NCBI RefSeq assembly: GCF_000855665.1
Contig: NZ_JXSS01000048.1
Span: forward strand, 1 to 64,000
DNA: 64,000 nt
Reading direction: 5' to 3'
Origin: Lysobacter sp. A03
GTDB lineage: Bacteria > Pseudomonadota > Gammaproteobacteria > Xanthomonadales > Xanthomonadaceae
The number at the start of each line of letters is the position of its first letter. Within the stretch, counting starts at the first letter, position 1. Both the position numbers and the translations under genes were made by a program. The notes beneath the pieces were generated by a model. It was not told the origin of the DNA and made no database searches. It saw nothing but the letters and a program-made list of their open reading frames with translations. This document shows, in pieces, positions 19,401 to 27,107 of this stretch.

Positions 19401-19580
19401 GCCGAACACCGCTTCAAGAAGACCGGCAACGTGTTCGAGGACACGACCGTGCGCTTCAACGTCCGCAACATCACGGATCGTGATCCACGCCTGGCGCCGC
19501 GTAGCCTGGGCTTCTATTCGGGCCTGCACAATGCGCTGGGACGGGGCTATTACCTGACCGTGACCAAGACGTTCGACTAG
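16449..19580 (+). CDS. TonB-dependent outer-membrane receptor
   Basis: Outer-membrane active importer of about 1,043 residues. The ATG at 16449 has GGGGGA 8 bases upstream and a signal peptide ending ALAQD. The plug domain starts near LDRVVVVGS, with the conserved VNLRNLG, NGRR and ASALYGSDAVAGVMN blocks; the rest is the 22-strand barrel, ending in LTVTKTFD with the terminal aromatic residue recognised by the BAM machinery. The substrate is not evident from sequence. Its position between two gamma-glutamyltranspeptidase genes, with a LysR regulator and a DadA-like oxidase downstream, suggests it imports a gamma-glutamyl or D-amino-acid-containing peptide rather than iron. Confidence 0.93.
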   Translation: MNYAPKRTILSVMLASAMLMEPATALAQDAAQPDQPAQTLAVPVATDDAVPVAAQPADAKAKDLDRVVVVGSHLAGNNDTGMLPVFVVSEEDVAATGAVSGEDLLQSLPQVGDMMFDNTDTAGNLNAARGDVGSVNLRNLGTGNTLMLVNGRRMVNHPGTQTETYVPRQTANINAIPLYGVQRMETLLGGASALYGSDAVAGVMNVVMDTHFQGLRAQAQYGGSEGTDFRQGNFNVKAGKWFNDGRTRVSLLGGYTYRSIFENSERDYAASQDHRPFFEGTQWEGMTAFDDRMTSSAWGAFQTVDRVRVRQDGKAITTAAGSFHIEPIANGCVTALYDDVCIQTGLQNSTIDRPLRFNANSQRYLMGGVDRGNLFTTIEHDLNDDFVAFGEVSYYQSTYDGMREQAASLAAAPMIVPKSNYWNPFGATYLPDGSLNPNRLQGIDAPEEGLDVRISSYRATETTRPYEVDDKSYRVLGGVRGDVGGFDWESAVLYSRARTVDTQYGTISNTLFAEALARADESAYNPFTGGNLDDWSQPPAMTNADTVAGFLVPVVRRSTASLFQVDTRFARPDLFEWWAGDVGLAFGAEWRHEKLDDQRDPRLNGQIGYTNPLTDLPTSDVLGASPSGNNGGSRSVASAYAEIAVPLVSPEMAIPLVRSLDLQIAGRYERYSDFGSVSKPKVAFAWDILDGLMMRGSWSESFLAPNILQIHSDGTVVSNTRLDYYQCEADLRAGRISSFSACGKSFSTQAVREGNLDLKPETSEATSVGLVFQPRFLPDAMGDFTFTADYWKIDQEQMIAITGEQTHLALDYLMRIQGSSNPNVLRDDPSDEQIANFAGTGLEAVGNVLQVRDQYTNRLPRRTRGIDYGISHRLRTADWGTFTTNLNGSRLLEQMQMPSDLEDLVMNAQQDGVINDGFTIRNAGSLLGINGTPEWRATLSSSWRYRNWSLGAFVRYVGPFDSSGAQQADGTLFRVPSWTTTNLWAEHRFKKTGNVFEDTTVRFNVRNITDRDPRLAPRSLGFYSGLHNALGRGYYLTVTKTFD

Positions 19581-19600
19581 GCAGCATTACCTGTGCAACA

Positions 19601-19628
19601 GCTGACAGGCCCGCGCGGGCCTGTCAGC
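19601..19628. terminator. 28-bp perfect palindrome after the TonB receptor gene
   Basis: A 14-bp stem with no loop bases (GCTGACAGGCCCGC and its exact complement) begins 21 bases after the receptor stop codon. No U tract follows. It is likely to attenuate read-through into ggt2, or to protect the upstream mRNA end. Confidence 0.5.
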
Positions 19629-19774
19629 AATTCAGTTGATCCTGCACGCGGCCGCCTATTGTTGAAAGATGGCGGCATTGACCACAACGCACCGGAAAGA
19701 ACGTGCTCCCCATCATCCAAACACTGCGGTCGGACTGCGTGCCAACCCCGCTGAACACCAAACGCCTCCTCGAT

Positions 19775-21469
19775 ATGCGGCGGCCGCTGGGCGCGTTGCT
19801 GCTCACCGCGCTCCTGGGCGCCTGCCAGACCACGCCCGATCCGGTTGCCGGCGACATCCAGACCGGCGGCGTCGTGGTTGCCGCCAACCCGCTTGCCGTG
19901 GATGCCGGCACCGCGGTCCTGCGCCGCGGCGGCACCGCGATGGACGCTGCGGTCGCCGTGCAGTTGATGCTCGGCCTGGTCGAGCCGCAGAGTTCGGGCA
20001 TTGGCGGCGGCGCGATCATCATGGCTTACGACGCGCGCAGCCAGGCGGTCACCAGCTACATCGGTCGCGAAGCCGCGCCGGCCCTGGCCGACGGCACCCT
20101 GTTCCAAGGCGAAGACGGCAAGCCCCTGTCACGCGGCGATGCAATGCTGTCGGGCGGCGCAACCGGCGTGCCCGGCGCGGTCGCGGTGTTCTCGCAGGCC
20201 CAGCGCGAGCACGGCAAGCTGGCGTGGGACCAGCTGTTTGCAGAGACCATCGAGAAAGCGGAGCAGGGCTTCCAGGTCACGCCGCGGCTGGAGGAGCACA
20301 TTGATGGCAGCTTCCCACAGGCGTCCGCTCCGGACGTGCGCCGGTTTTTCTCCCACCCCGACGGGCGCCCGATGCGGACCGGGGATCCGGTACGCAACCC
20401 GAAATATGCCGCGACCCTGCGCAAGCTGGCGCAAGGCAACGCGCCGGCGTTCTACCGCGGTGGGCTCGCCGAGGCCATCGTCGCGCGCACGCACGAGTCT
20501 CCGCGGCCTGGCCGGCTGAGCACGCGTGACATGGCCGAATACGCGCCCGGGAAGGCCGAGCCGCTGTGCCGTCCGCTGCGCGCCTACATCCTGTGCGTGC
20601 CGCGCCCGCCCACCAGTGGCGTCGGCCTGCTGCAGTTGATGGCCATGCTGGACGGGACCGATATCGACCAGCGCGGTCCCGAGGACCCGCAGTCGTGGTT
20701 CCTGGTCGCCGAGGCCAGCCGGATCATGTATGCCGACCGCGACCACTACGTCGGCGACCCGCGCTTTGACGAGGTGCCCGTCGAGGGTCTGCTGGCGCCG
20801 GCCTACGTCGACCAGCGGCGCGCGCTCATCGGGGAGTACGCAGCACTTTCTTACGCGCATGGGCAGCCTCCGGGAGCAGCTTCGCACGGTCCGGATCGGA
20901 CCGAGGAGCCCGGCGGCACCAGCCATTTCGTTGTCGTCGACCAGTGGGGCAATGCGGTGTCGGTGACCACCACGATCGAGTCCTTCTTCGGCTCGGGGCG
21001 GATGGTGGACGGGTTCTTCCTCAACAACCAGCTGACCGATTTCTCCTGGTCCAGCGCCAGTGACCCGGATGCCGCCAATGCGATCCAGGGCGGCAAGCGT
21101 CCGCGCTCCTCCATGACCCCCGTCATCATCCTCGATCGCGACGGCCGCTTTGTCGGGGCGCTGGGCTCGCCGGGTGGGTCGGCGATCCCGGCCTACATCG
21201 GCAAGACCCTGGTCGGCCTGGTCTATTGGGACATGTCGCTGCAGGACGCCGTGGCGCTGCCCAACCTGGTCGCGCGCGGCAGGCGTTTCAACGGCGAGGC
21301 GTCGCGATTTGCTCCGGCCTTGCTGGACACGCTGTCGCAGCGTGGCATGGCAGTCCGCGCCGGGTCGGGCGAAGACTCGGGCCTGCATGGTGTTTTCTAC
21401 CGTGACGGGGTGCTGGAATGGGCCGCCGACCCGCGCCGCGAGGGCGTGGGTAAAGAGGTCGTCCACTGA
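19775..21469 (+). CDS. Gamma-glutamyltranspeptidase-family lipoprotein (second copy)
   Basis: Second Ntn-hydrolase of the GGT family in this locus, 564 residues. The ATG at 19775 opens a lipoprotein signal (LLGAC), so it should be membrane-anchored, unlike the first copy. The gamma-carboxylate-binding Arg is in GREAAP; the autoprocessing Thr is in GGTSHFVVVD; the oxyanion Ser pair is in RPRSSMTP and the glycine loop in LGSPGGSA. Between TDFSW and GGKRP only about 13 residues occur, so the substrate-pocket lid loop of E. coli GGT is absent, as in the Bacillus subtilis enzyme that attacks poly-gamma-glutamate. Its stop codon overlaps the next gene's start (TGATG), implying translational coupling with the FAD oxidase. 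A cephalosporin-acylase-like role is possible but less likely in this context. Confidence 0.88.
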   Translation: MRRPLGALLLTALLGACQTTPDPVAGDIQTGGVVVAANPLAVDAGTAVLRRGGTAMDAAVAVQLMLGLVEPQSSGIGGGAIIMAYDARSQAVTSYIGREAAPALADGTLFQGEDGKPLSRGDAMLSGGATGVPGAVAVFSQAQREHGKLAWDQLFAETIEKAEQGFQVTPRLEEHIDGSFPQASAPDVRRFFSHPDGRPMRTGDPVRNPKYAATLRKLAQGNAPAFYRGGLAEAIVARTHESPRPGRLSTRDMAEYAPGKAEPLCRPLRAYILCVPRPPTSGVGLLQLMAMLDGTDIDQRGPEDPQSWFLVAEASRIMYADRDHYVGDPRFDEVPVEGLLAPAYVDQRRALIGEYAALSYAHGQPPGAASHGPDRTEEPGGTSHFVVVDQWGNAVSVTTTIESFFGSGRMVDGFFLNNQLTDFSWSSASDPDAANAIQGGKRPRSSMTPVIILDRDGRFVGALGSPGGSAIPAYIGKTLVGLVYWDMSLQDAVALPNLVARGRRFNGEASRFAPALLDTLSQRGMAVRAGSGEDSGLHGVFYRDGVLEWAADPRREGVGKEVVH

Positions 21470-22722
21470 TGAGTACGCTTGAACCTTCCCGGCCGGGTGA
21501 CGGCGCGGACGATGCCCCCGTCGATGTAACCGTGATCGGTGCCGGCGTCGTCGGCATCGCCACGGCCTACGCGGCGGCGCGCCGCGGCCTTTCGGTTCGC
21601 ATCATTGATCGCGCGGCTGGCCCGGCGATGGGGGCGTCCTTTGCCAACGGCGCCCAGCTCAGCTACGCCTACACCGAATCCATGGCCAGTCCGTCGCTGT
21701 GGAGCAAGCTGCCGTCGATCGCGCTGGGCAGGGACCGCGCGTTGTCGATGCGCTGGTCGCTGGACCCGGATTTCCTGCGCTGGGGCATTGCGTTCCTGCG
21801 CAATGCCACCCCGGCAAGGTTCCGCGAAAACACGCTCGAGGTGCTCGAGCTGGCGGCAGAGTCGCGCGGGGCGATGGACGCCCTGCTGCGGCAGCACAAC
21901 ATCGATTTCCAGCACACCGCGCCGGGCAAGATGCACCTGTATCGCGACCCGGCTGCGCTCGACGATGCGGCCGCCATGGTCGCGGTCAAGCGCGAATACG
22001 GCGTCGATCAGAGTGTGCTGAGTCCTCGCCAGGCGGTCGCGCTGGAGCCGGCGCTTGCCGGTGCCACCGGACTTGCCGGCGTCGTCCATTCCCCGGCCGA
22101 GGAAGTCGGCGACCCGCTGCGCTTCTGCATCGACCTGCTGGCGATCCTGCAGGCCGATTACGGGGTGACGACCTGCTTCAATTTCGAGGTTGCCAACGCG
22201 TCCCCGGCAAAGGACGGGTTCATCCTGGCATCGCCCGACGGGCGCCGGCTGCGCTCGCGCAGGCTGGTGTCGTGCGCCGGCGTCGACGCCGTGGCGCTCT
22301 CGCGCCGCAATGGTTTGCGGCTGCCGCTGATGCCGGTCAAGGGCTACTCGTTCACCGCCGCGCCGGGAGCGTTGGCTCCCGCAGTCAGCATCACTGACAC
22401 CGACCGCAAGCTGGTGTTCTGCCGGCTCGGCGACAAGCTGCGTGTCGCGGGACTGGCCGAGGTCGGCAACCACAGCGCCGCCGTCGATCCGCAAAGGGCC
22501 GAGCGGTTGGTGGCGATGGCGCGGGAGTCATTGCCGGATGCCGCGAAGTACGACGCGATCGACAGCACCTGGGCGGGCCTGCGCCCCATGACACCAAGCT
22601 CGGTGCCGATCATCCGGCGTGTCCGGCCGGATGTGGTGGTCAACGTCGGCCACGGAATGCTGGGCTGGACCCTGGCGATGGGGTCCGGGGAGCGTGCCCT
22701 GGATGCACTGCTGGCGAAGTAG
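21469..22722 (+). CDS. D-amino-acid dehydrogenase-like FAD oxidoreductase (DadA family)
   Basis: Flavoprotein of the DAO/DadA family, 417 residues. The N-terminal dinucleotide-binding motif is VIGAGVVGIATAYAAARRG, followed by GASFANGAQLSYAY, the DadA-type signature, and a C-terminal GHGMLGWTLAMGSGE block for FAD. DadA enzymes oxidise D-amino acids to 2-oxo acids and pass electrons to the respiratory chain; whether this one takes D-glutamate, D-alanine or another substrate cannot be read. The start ATG overlaps the ggt2 stop by one base, so the two are coupled. This fits a pathway where a D-amino acid is released from a gamma-glutamyl compound and then oxidised. Confidence 0.88.
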   Translation: MSTLEPSRPGDGADDAPVDVTVIGAGVVGIATAYAAARRGLSVRIIDRAAGPAMGASFANGAQLSYAYTESMASPSLWSKLPSIALGRDRALSMRWSLDPDFLRWGIAFLRNATPARFRENTLEVLELAAESRGAMDALLRQHNIDFQHTAPGKMHLYRDPAALDDAAAMVAVKREYGVDQSVLSPRQAVALEPALAGATGLAGVVHSPAEEVGDPLRFCIDLLAILQADYGVTTCFNFEVANASPAKDGFILASPDGRRLRSRRLVSCAGVDAVALSRRNGLRLPLMPVKGYSFTAAPGALAPAVSITDTDRKLVFCRLGDKLRVAGLAEVGNHSAAVDPQRAERLVAMARESLPDAAKYDAIDSTWAGLRPMTPSSVPIIRRVRPDVVVNVGHGMLGWTLAMGSGERALDALLAK

Positions 22723-22765
22723 CGCCGGGTCAGCGACCTGCCGCGGCGCATCCGCGGCCGGCGCT

Positions 22766-22795
22766 TTGTCACCCCTCGGACCGGTGCCCTAAGAT
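22766..22795 (+). promoter_or_regulatory. Promoter of the LysR gene, apparently leaderless
   Basis: TTGTCA (22766-22771) and TAAGAT (22790-22795) lie 18 bases apart. The expected start, 6-7 bases after the -10 hexamer, coincides with the A of the LysR ATG at 22802, so the mRNA would have no leader. The -10 lies inside a 16-bp near-palindrome, GCCCTAAGATCAGGGC (22786-22801), a possible autoregulatory site. Confidence 0.5.
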
Positions 22796-22801
22796 CAGGG
22801 C

Positions 22802-23752
22802 ATGCGCCTTCGCCAAATTGAAGTTTTCCACGCCGTCTACACGACCGGCTCGATCAGCGCCGCCGCCCGGGCGCTGCACGTGTCCCAGCCCTCGGTCAGC
22901 AAGGTGCTTCATCACACCCAGTCCAAGCTCGGTCTGAAGCTGTTTGCGCTGGTTAGGGGGCGGCTGGTGGCCACGGACGAAGCGCACGCGCTGTTTGTCG
23001 AGGTCAACGAGATATTCGAACGCCTGGGGTCGCTGCAGAAGACGATCAGCAACATCAAGAATATCGGTGGCGGCCACATCCGGCTCGGGGTGGTGCCGTC
23101 GCTCGGCCTGCACGTCGCGCCCCTGGCTATCGCACGTTTCCGGCAACTGCATCCGGAGGTGACGTTTGACGTGCAGACCCTCCACCACGACGAGCTGTTC
23201 CAAGCGCTGTACGAGCGCACCTGCGACATCGCGATCGCCTATGCGCCGCCGTTGCACCCCCGGATGAAGCGACGTCTGCTGAATACCGCCCAGATGGTGC
23301 TGCTGTTCCAGCGCGGGGACCTTCCGGATGTAGGGGATTCGGTATCACTCACTCTGTTGAACGGGCGCGACGTGGTCGGGATGACCGCCAGCGGTCCGGT
23401 GGGCGATGCGCTCGCCAGCGAGATGCGTCGACGCAAGGTCGAGGTCCATGAAGTGGTCTCCAACCAGACCTTCTACACCGCTGCCGCGCTCACCAGCCAC
23501 GGCGCCGGAATGACGGTGGTGGATGAGTTCACCGCGCGCGCCACGGTCCACAACGGCGTGGCGTTCCGTCCATTCGCGCCGCCGATCCGGTTCAACGTGG
23601 ACTGCGTGTTCCTGGAGGACCGCAGGCCATCCAAGGCGGCCGAGGAATTCATCGGCCTGTTCAAGTCGGTTGTCGGTGAGATCCAGGAGGGGGTGGATGA
23701 CGCGGAGAATGCGGACGAGACTCCGGTATTGATGGCGGGCCGCTCAGGTTAG
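22802..23752 (+). CDS. LysR-family transcriptional regulator
   Basis: 316 residues. The N-terminal winged helix-turn-helix runs from about residue 3 to 60 (FHAVYTTGSISAAARALHVSQPSVSKVLHHTQSKLG in two stretches), followed by the linker helix and a periplasmic-binding-protein-like effector domain (IRLGVVPSLG onward). It is the only regulator in the 11.5-23.8 kb locus and follows the DadA-like oxidase on the same strand, so it probably controls the gamma-glutamyl genes, with the paired T-N11-A dyads at 11476 and 16337 as targets. No Shine-Dalgarno sequence fits the ATG; the -10 element ends 6 bases before it, which suggests a leaderless mRNA. The effector is unknown. Confidence 0.92.
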   Translation: MRLRQIEVFHAVYTTGSISAAARALHVSQPSVSKVLHHTQSKLGLKLFALVRGRLVATDEAHALFVEVNEIFERLGSLQKTISNIKNIGGGHIRLGVVPSLGLHVAPLAIARFRQLHPEVTFDVQTLHHDELFQALYERTCDIAIAYAPPLHPRMKRRLLNTAQMVLLFQRGDLPDVGDSVSLTLLNGRDVVGMTASGPVGDALASEMRRRKVEVHEVVSNQTFYTAAALTSHGAGMTVVDEFTARATVHNGVAFRPFAPPIRFNVDCVFLEDRRPSKAAEEFIGLFKSVVGEIQEGVDDAENADETPVLMAGRSG

Positions 23753-23947
23753 GAATTCGATGTTTCGTCAGAAATTCTCAAACTGTCGTCAGTACCTCGA
23801 CGGAACTGCGGTTTTATTCTCGAACCCTGCGTGAACAGCGGAATTCAGGCACTCACACGAAAAAGCGCGATATAAAAGCCCGGGTGCGGAACGCCGTGTC
23901 TTTGACAGGTCAACTCAAGAAAAGTGCAGTCGTGGAGTGGAAGCGCC

Positions 23948-24439
23948 ATGAATATTTGGGCAACGTGCGTGACGCTGGCCTTGCTGTTGGCTGCGTGCAG
24001 GGGAGGTGAGCACAACGACGACCAGTCGCCGGTGTTATCGAACAGGACTTCCTCACCCGTCAGCGAACAGGTTTTTGAAGTCACCTTCTACAACCCATCC
24101 TCGATAGTCATTACATTCCCCGAGGAGAACCTGCTTGGGTACCCGGTCGCGAAGCCGCGCATAAGCTTGCTTGTCTTCAGGGCTGGAGCGCAGATTGCAC
24201 CCTGCGCGCACGTGGATCCACCACCTCGGGTTGCGCAGCACTCGCTTGAGCCTATGCAGGTGTTTCGGCGGTCAGTCGATGTGGAACTGGTGCGGCGTAC
24301 CTACTGTCTTGGACCCGGTAAGTACCAAGCGTTGCTGGAATACGCAGGCAGTGACGATGAAACGCTGCGCAGCGAGGTGACGGAGTTTGAAGTAGGCAAC
24401 CGGCTCCCCACCGTGCCGGAAAAGTCCCGGCCGTTATGA
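23948..24439 (+). CDS. Orphan lipoprotein, function unknown
   Basis: I do not recognise this 163-residue protein. The ATG at 23948 (GGAAG site 8 bases upstream) opens a clean lipoprotein signal, LALLLAAC, giving a mature protein of about 145 residues without membrane segments. It contains two Cys (in APCAHV and RTYCLG) that could form a periplasmic disulfide, and the middle (EVTFYNPSSIVITFPEENL) reads as a beta-rich immunoglobulin-like fold, which is only an impression. Its base composition is visibly less GC-rich than the neighbours, as is the 195-base gap before it, which suggests a recently acquired or lineage-specific gene. It lies between the LysR gene and the convergent DUF1704 gene. 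Confidence 0.6.
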   Translation: MNIWATCVTLALLLAACRGGEHNDDQSPVLSNRTSSPVSEQVFEVTFYNPSSIVITFPEENLLGYPVAKPRISLLVFRAGAQIAPCAHVDPPPRVAQHSLEPMQVFRRSVDVELVRRTYCLGPGKYQALLEYAGSDDETLRSEVTEFEVGNRLPTVPEKSRPL

Positions 24440-24533
24440 ACGCAGATCGGACCGCTTGAATGTGAGAGCTGCCGCACTCGCAACCCATTATTTGGCGTCC
24501 TCCCGATCCAGCGACAGCGCGTTTTCGATCGCT

Positions 24534-25799
24534 TCAGATATCCGCAAAATCCGTATCGTCAATCGTATCCAGCCGGATCTGGTTGGCAAACAGCGAGAAC
24601 GCGAGCATTCCACCCAGGCCATTCGCCCGCGCAACCCAGCTGGGTAACCAGCGCGGTGGCACCAGCACGCCGGACTCGAACATCGGCGCCAGCCTTTGCA
24701 CGTCACCCAGGGTCATCTTGCCGGCGAACAGCCAACGGCACAGGCGCAGTTGCTGCCGGCGCAATGCCCAGCGGAAGAAGGTGTGCACGCCGATCAGGCC
24801 GCGCAGGTAGACCGTGTCCTTGGTGAAGGCGTGGCCACCGGTGGTCGGCACGCCGCGGAAGACGCGCTGGGCGGAGGCAAAGCCTTCGTGCGGGCTCTGG
24901 CCGGCGTCGAGGAACAGGCGGAACACTTCGATGAAATCCGCGCCGTCCAGGGCGCAGGCGATCGCCTCGATGCGCAGGCTCAGGCGTTTCATGCGGGCGA
25001 TGTCGATGTTGCCGGTGATCTGTTCGGCAAAGGTCGCCATGCCTTCCTGGGTGGCGGTCGCGCGCGGTGACGCCAGCGCCAGGCTGCCCAGCACCGGTTG
25101 TTCGCGTCCGTTGAGGGCGCTGAGCGAGTGGACGAAGGCTTCGTGCTGCAGCAGCTGCTGGCGGTCGTAGTCGGTGAAGGCGGCGCTGGTGCGCAGTCGG
25201 ATCCGGGTCGCACCGGCCGCGGCCTTGGCGATCAGGTCCGGGTCCAGCACGACCTCGATCATGCGTTCGTTGAAGTAGTCGTCCAGATCGCGCTGCAGTT
25301 GCAATTGCAAGGCGGTGGCGGAGATCTCGACCTGCTCGGCCGGAGAGGCCAGCTCATGGTCGAACTGGTCGGCGATCTCGATGAAGTGTTGCGCCGCCAC
25401 ACGCGCGCTGGGACCGTTGCCGGGCAGCGGGGCGTCCACGCTGCCGTAGAGCTGTTGCGAAAGGTCACTGACCGCACTCGTGCCCAAGGCCTCGCACAGG
25501 CGGCCAGCGGTGTCCCAGCTCGCGGTCGCGTCGATCAGATACTGGCCCAACGGGTGGCTGGCATCCGCCTCGCGGGCAATCGCGGCCAGCTCGGCGCGCG
25601 CTTGGCTGAAGTCGTGCTGCGGGTACTCCACATGCGGCAACCGCGTCACCCCGCGGGCATGGTCGGCGAGGAAGGTCGCGCCGTGCTTGGCCGGCCAGCT
25701 CGCCAGCGTTAGTACCTTGATCCCGCGTGCGGCCTGGACCATGCGCGCGTCCAGCGCGGCGTGATGGACGATGTCGGGCTCAGTCCTCGCCGTAGTCAT
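24534..25799 (-). CDS. DUF1704/MATCAP-like metallopeptidase family protein (QEGLA motif)
   Basis: Member of the bacterial family called flavohaemoglobin expression-modulating QEGLA motif protein, which shares its domain (DUF1704) with the eukaryotic MATCAP tubulin tyrosine carboxypeptidases. About 421 residues. The zinc site is HEAFVH (HExxxH), and the third ligand region is TQEGMATFAE, with Met where the family name has Leu. No signal peptide, so cytoplasmic. The start at 25799 lies inside the end of rsgA (20-base overlap), suggesting translational coupling; the longer open frame within rsgA is Arg/Pro-rich shadow sequence. The bacterial substrate is not known. Confidence 0.82.
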   Translation of the reverse strand: MTTARTEPDIVHHAALDARMVQAARGIKVLTLASWPAKHGATFLADHARGVTRLPHVEYPQHDFSQARAELAAIAREADASHPLGQYLIDATASWDTAGRLCEALGTSAVSDLSQQLYGSVDAPLPGNGPSARVAAQHFIEIADQFDHELASPAEQVEISATALQLQLQRDLDDYFNERMIEVVLDPDLIAKAAAGATRIRLRTSAAFTDYDRQQLLQHEAFVHSLSALNGREQPVLGSLALASPRATATQEGMATFAEQITGNIDIARMKRLSLRIEAIACALDGADFIEVFRLFLDAGQSPHEGFASAQRVFRGVPTTGGHAFTKDTVYLRGLIGVHTFFRWALRRQQLRLCRWLFAGKMTLGDVQRLAPMFESGVLVPPRWLPSWVARANGLGGMLAFSLFANQIRLDTIDDTDFADI

Positions 25800-26979
25800 C
25801 GTCGATCCGGGGGCGTTGCCGCGACGGTTTGCCGGGTGCCTTTTCCACCGGCTTGCGCGCCGGGCGCGCGGACAGCGGTGGCGCGGCGGCTCCGTTGGTT
25901 GCCGGGGCGGCGTGCTGGGTCTGGCGCTCGGCAAGCTTGTCGGCGGCGCCGGCGACTTCTTCCTGCAACTTCACGTAGTTGGCGAAACGGCGCGGATCCA
26001 GCTTGCCGTCCTCGATCGCGGCACGGATCGCGCAGTCCGGTTCGCTGGCGTGGCGGCAGTCGCGGAAGCGGCAATTCGCGCCCAGCGCATCGATGTCGCT
26101 GAAGTTCTCGGCCACATCCTCTTCGCCGGTCGGTTTGAGTTCGCGCATGCCGGGGGTGTCGATCAGGCAGGCGCCACTTTCCAGCGGGATCAGCGCGCGA
26201 TGGGTGGTGGTGTGGCGGCCGCGCTCGTCGCTCTCGCGCACCGCGCCGGTTTTCATGCGTTCGCTGCCGACCAGGGTGTTGGTCAGGGTGGATTTGCCCG
26301 CGCCGGAGCTTCCTACCAGCACGGCGGTGGTACCCGGCCGCAGCCACGGGTTGAGGCTGGCGACGCTGTCGGGGTCCAGCGCGTTGACTGCGCGCACGGG
26401 CACGTCCTGCGCGGCGAGGTCGATCAGGGCTTCCAGCGAGCCGGGCACGTCATCGGCCTGGTCGAGCTTGGTCAGCACCACCACGGGGACGGCGCCGCTG
26501 CCGCTGACCAGCAACAGGTAGCGTTCGATCCGGCGCGGGTTGAAGTCCGAGTCCAGCCCGCACACCACAAACACCGTGTCCACGTTGGCCGCGATCAACT
26601 GCTGCTTGTAGTGCTCGCCGGCCGCGCCACGCTTGATCGCGGTACGCCGGGGCAGCAGGGCGACGATCTGGTCCTTGGTGACGATGGCGTCCTCGGGCGC
26701 CGGCTCCACCAGCACCCAGTCGCCGACGCCGGCGCGCTGCTCGGTCGGGGTGGCGCCTTTCCGGTAACTCGGTGCGCGCTGCCAGTGCGGCGGCGATTCG
26801 ACGGCCATGCCTTCTTCCGGCCCGACCGCAACCACGTAGCCGGTGCGGTGCTGTTCCACGACCCGGGCGGGGTAGGCGGTCGGAAAGTCCGCCAGCATCT
26901 CTCGCCACGCTGCGAAGGCGGGCCGGCCGTGATCGTCCAGCGGCCAGCCGATCGCCTGCAGGGCGTGGTTATCGTTCAT
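25780..26979 (-). CDS. rsgA: Ribosome small subunit-dependent GTPase A
   Basis: Circularly permuted GTPase that acts late in 30S subunit assembly. Domain order: N-terminal OB fold, GTPase domain with permuted motifs (G4 TKLDQ, G1 GSSGAGKSTLTN, G3 DTPGM), then the zinc-binding segment C-RFRD-C-RH-ASEPD-C. At 399 residues it is longer than the usual ~350, with a C-terminal Ala/Pro/Lys-rich extension of about 45 residues. The 3' end overlaps the DUF1704 gene by 20 bases. It is divergent from alaA. Confidence 0.93.
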   Translation of the reverse strand: MNDNHALQAIGWPLDDHGRPAFAAWREMLADFPTAYPARVVEQHRTGYVVAVGPEEGMAVESPPHWQRAPSYRKGATPTEQRAGVGDWVLVEPAPEDAIVTKDQIVALLPRRTAIKRGAAGEHYKQQLIAANVDTVFVVCGLDSDFNPRRIERYLLLVSGSGAVPVVVLTKLDQADDVPGSLEALIDLAAQDVPVRAVNALDPDSVASLNPWLRPGTTAVLVGSSGAGKSTLTNTLVGSERMKTGAVRESDERGRHTTTHRALIPLESGACLIDTPGMRELKPTGEEDVAENFSDIDALGANCRFRDCRHASEPDCAIRAAIEDGKLDPRRFANYVKLQEEVAGAADKLAERQTQHAAPATNGAAAPPLSARPARKPVEKAPGKPSRQRPRIDDDYGED

Positions 26980-27107
26980 GCACGAGGAGGGCGCGGGTCC
27001 ATGGCGCGATTCTACATAGCGACGCGGCGATTCCCGCAGGCGGAACGCTGTTCGCGGGCGGCGAATCGGATACGCTGGAGGCCCCTACGTCGCTGCTTCC
27101 TATCAGA

